From NCBI GenBank assembly GCA_963626555.1, contig CAVFXQ010000010.1, positions 1 to 63,459 on the forward strand: a stretch of DNA of 63,459 nt, read 5' to 3'. The notes beneath the pieces are model-generated. The model was not told the DNA's origin and did no database searches. It saw only the letters and a list, made by a program, of their open reading frames with translations. Source of the stretch: UBA1181 sp963626555 (GTDB lineage Bacteria > Bacteroidota > Bacteroidia > Bacteroidales > Paludibacteraceae). The position numbers and the translations under genes were made by a program. Shown one piece after another: positions 61,829 to 63,459 of this stretch; within the stretch, counting starts at the first letter, position 1; each line of letters starts with the position of its first letter.

Positions 61829-63295
61829 ATGAAAAAACTTTATTATTTTATAGTGTTTTCTTTTATGTTTACAATTCCATTTTTGGGTAATGCTCGACAA
61901 CAAGAGCAAGAGAATGAAAAGCTTGAAGCTTTTACTGACAATAATGATTCTGATATTCTCAACGATACAATTCCTATTTCAACAGATTCGTTAGACGTAC
62001 AACCTAATGAGGTATATGAACAAATTGTTTATACTCCGAAAACTTCTACTTTGCATATTCCCATAACTATCAATGTTTCTCTGCTTGAACAAAAACTCAA
62101 CGAACGTTTTAGCGACCTCATTTACGAGGATAATAACATAGAAGATGATAGTTTGATGGTTAAGGCGTGGAAAGCTAAAGAATTTAAAATTGCCTACGAT
62201 GGAAATGTTTTGACCTACGCTGTGCCTATCAAGTTGTGGATAAAAAAACGGTTTGACCTTGGATTTACTTATACTGATCAGGAAATTGAAGGTTCCGTTG
62301 ATTTAAAGTTAAAGACTGCAATAAATTTCACAAAAGATTGGAACCTCATCACAAAGACAGATTTTATAGGGTATGAATGGATTGAAAAACCTGTTTTGAA
62401 ATTGGGGGTTGTGGATATTCCAATCACTCCTATTGTTGATAAAGTGCTGAAGGCGAAAAAGAAAACATTGACTCAGAAGATTGATGAAACTGTAAAGAAA
62501 AATGTGCCTTTATCCCAGTATATACAGGATGTATGGTCTGTGGTACAGGATCCTATAGATGTTTCTACAGAGGATTTTAAGGTCTGGTTGAAGATCACAC
62601 CTAAAAATCTTTATACAACCCCGATTGCAGGGACGGCGGGGCAGATACGTACCACGATTGGTATCCAATGTTTGGCTGAGATTTATATGGATCGTGTCCC
62701 TGCTGATAAACAAAAGGAACTTTCTATGCCTGCTTTTAAAATGTATAACAGTACGGATGAAAAGGTGAAGTTGAATGTTTTGACTGATATTCCATATTCA
62801 ACCATTGATACGCTTGCTGGTAATATAATGACAGGGGAAACTTTCGGAGATGGAAAACATCAAATCACCGTAGATAGTATGAATTTCTATGGACAGATGG
62901 ATAAAATGATTATCGGTGTGCATGTGCATGGATTTATCAATGGTGCAATCTATCTTAGTGGTATTCCTTACTATGACAAGACGACATCCTCTATTCGCAT
63001 ATCTGAGGTAGACTATAAACTGAAAACAAAAAATGTCTTGGCTAAGGTGGTTAATTTGTTCTATAAAAAGGGCTTGAAAAAGATGATAGAAGAGAATGTC
63101 GTTATTTCTATCAAAGATAAATTGGAGTGGGTAAAGGAAATGAGTCGCAGTGAACTTTTCAATCGCGAGCTTTTTGATAATGTCTACCTCAGCGGCTTTC
63201 TCAATGATTTGGATGTTGATGCTATTCATCTCACGAAAGAAGGTCTCAAGGTGAGTGTCAATTTGGGTGGCAAATTCATTCTGAAGGTAGAGTAA
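61829..63295 (+). CDS. DUF4403-family secreted protein
   Basis: From ATG 61829 the 488-residue protein begins with a signal peptide (MKKLYYFIVFSFMFTIPFLG). The 54 codons upstream in frame contain the promoter boxes and are rejected. The body follows the DUF4403 plan: SLLEQKLNERFSDLIYEDN, alternating long strands, IPITPIVDKVLKAKKK, WLKITPKNLYTTP and a GFINGAIYLSGIPYYD repeat. The family has a tubular lipid-binding-like (BPI/TULIP-type) look, but that relation is uncertain. It probably sits at the outer membrane facing the periplasm. Function unknown. Confidence 0.78.
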   Translation: MKKLYYFIVFSFMFTIPFLGNARQQEQENEKLEAFTDNNDSDILNDTIPISTDSLDVQPNEVYEQIVYTPKTSTLHIPITINVSLLEQKLNERFSDLIYEDNNIEDDSLMVKAWKAKEFKIAYDGNVLTYAVPIKLWIKKRFDLGFTYTDQEIEGSVDLKLKTAINFTKDWNLITKTDFIGYEWIEKPVLKLGVVDIPITPIVDKVLKAKKKTLTQKIDETVKKNVPLSQYIQDVWSVVQDPIDVSTEDFKVWLKITPKNLYTTPIAGTAGQIRTTIGIQCLAEIYMDRVPADKQKELSMPAFKMYNSTDEKVKLNVLTDIPYSTIDTLAGNIMTGETFGDGKHQITVDSMNFYGQMDKMIIGVHVHGFINGAIYLSGIPYYDKTTSSIRISEVDYKLKTKNVLAKVVNLFYKKGLKKMIEENVVISIKDKLEWVKEMSRSELFNRELFDNVYLSGFLNDLDVDAIHLTKEGLKVSVNLGGKFILKVE

Positions 63296-63364
63296 AAACT
63301 ATTAGGCTGAATATGTTTAGGTAACCTTGTCGTGCTTTCCCTTTTTTATTCTTTACGAAAAAAA

Positions 63365-63399
63365 AATAAGCAAGCATCTAAATAGATACTTGCCTTATT
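63365..63399 (-). terminator. Terminator of the tRNA-Ser gene
   Basis: A stem of about 15 bp with one mismatch and a bulge (63399-63383 with 63380-63365) is followed on the minus strand by a long T run (63364-63357), 7 bases after the tRNA 3' end. Confidence 0.7.
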
Positions 63400-63406
63400 T
63401 CTTCTG

Positions 63407-63459
63407 CGGAGAGGGAGGGATTCGAACCCCCGGTACATTGCTGTACGGCGGTTTTCAAG
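63407..63459 (-). tRNA. tRNA-Ser(TGA), 3' part only
   Basis: The minus strand gives the 3' side of a class II tRNA: anticodon loop CTTGAAA (TGA, reads UCA), a long variable arm, T-loop TTCGAAT, acceptor strand CTCTCC and discriminator G73, as usual for tRNA-Ser. CCA is not encoded. The 5' half is beyond the right edge. Confidence 0.88.

Overview
The window looks like the chromosome of a member of the Bacteroidales. The reasons are low G+C, promoters of the Bacteroidota type (TTG, about 20 bases, TAnnTTTG), weak ribosome-binding sites, and typical gene families of the phylum: a GldB-like lipoprotein, a PUR-alpha-like DUF3276 protein, DUF5723/OmpA, DUF4403, a PCMD-domain protein, and a Rho factor with a long polar insertion. 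Family and genus cannot be fixed from the sequence alone. No insertion sequence, phage or CRISPR array is visible. Most of the window is ordinary chromosome, with one accessory-looking block at the left end.

Layout. 1-110: start of a probable PD-(D/E)XK transposase-family gene running off the left edge. 495-6497: a tight four-gene operon with three different dynamin-like GTPases and a small membrane-anchored coiled-coil protein; this is the most unusual system here. 6576-8917 (minus): an unrecognised 543-residue protein whose 3' end seems frameshifted, preceded by a divergent bifunctional-nuclease/UVR protein. 9091-17414: miaA, an ABC-F ATPase with a decayed second site, a GldB-like lipoprotein, a PUR-alpha-like protein, rplU-rpmA, and an rlmD-phosphoesterase-flavoprotein operon. 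17595-26612: a very large alpha-2-macroglobulin without a visible thioester, a lipoprotein, and a DUF5723-TSP3-OmpA envelope protein. 26883-27264: three identical tRNA-Leu(CAA) genes as 149-bp tandem copies. 27428-31623: lptB and miaB, divergent from back-to-back promoters, then a DXS-like transketolase. 31961-42545: a long plus-strand run with rho, ftsK, a LolA-like protein, trxB, ligA, a DUF6913 protein, dapA and truA. 42684-49510: an outer-membrane barrel, lepA, an unrecognised TPR-like protein, a GH9 glycosidase and an SDR. 49538-52013 (minus): a LysR regulator and a two-subunit ThrE/YjjPB-type exporter with a small membrane protein. About 52280-52413: a candidate small RNA with its own promoter and terminator. 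52527-57601: a DMT-family protein, then two SGNH esterases and an MBOAT acyltransferase that probably O-acetylate a cell-surface glycan. 57671-63459: ispE, a secreted PCMD-domain pair, an NhaD-type antiporter, a DUF4403 protein and a cut-off tRNA-Ser.

How the genes work together. Several blocks serve the envelope (lptB, LolA-like, OmpA, A2M, SGNH/MBOAT, PCMD) and tRNA or translation (miaA, miaB, truA, lepA, rplU, rpmA, tRNAs). Both miaA and miaB are here; together they build ms2i6A37, whose isoprenoid donor comes from the pathway that includes ispE and genuine DXS. Start codons were moved downstream from the longest open frame where a signal peptide, an ATG after a weak TTG/GTG, or a promoter position demanded it (lptB, the LolA-like gene, trxB, ligA, the third dynamin, nhaD, the DUF4403 gene, the phosphoesterase). 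All family names come from reading motifs; no database search was made.
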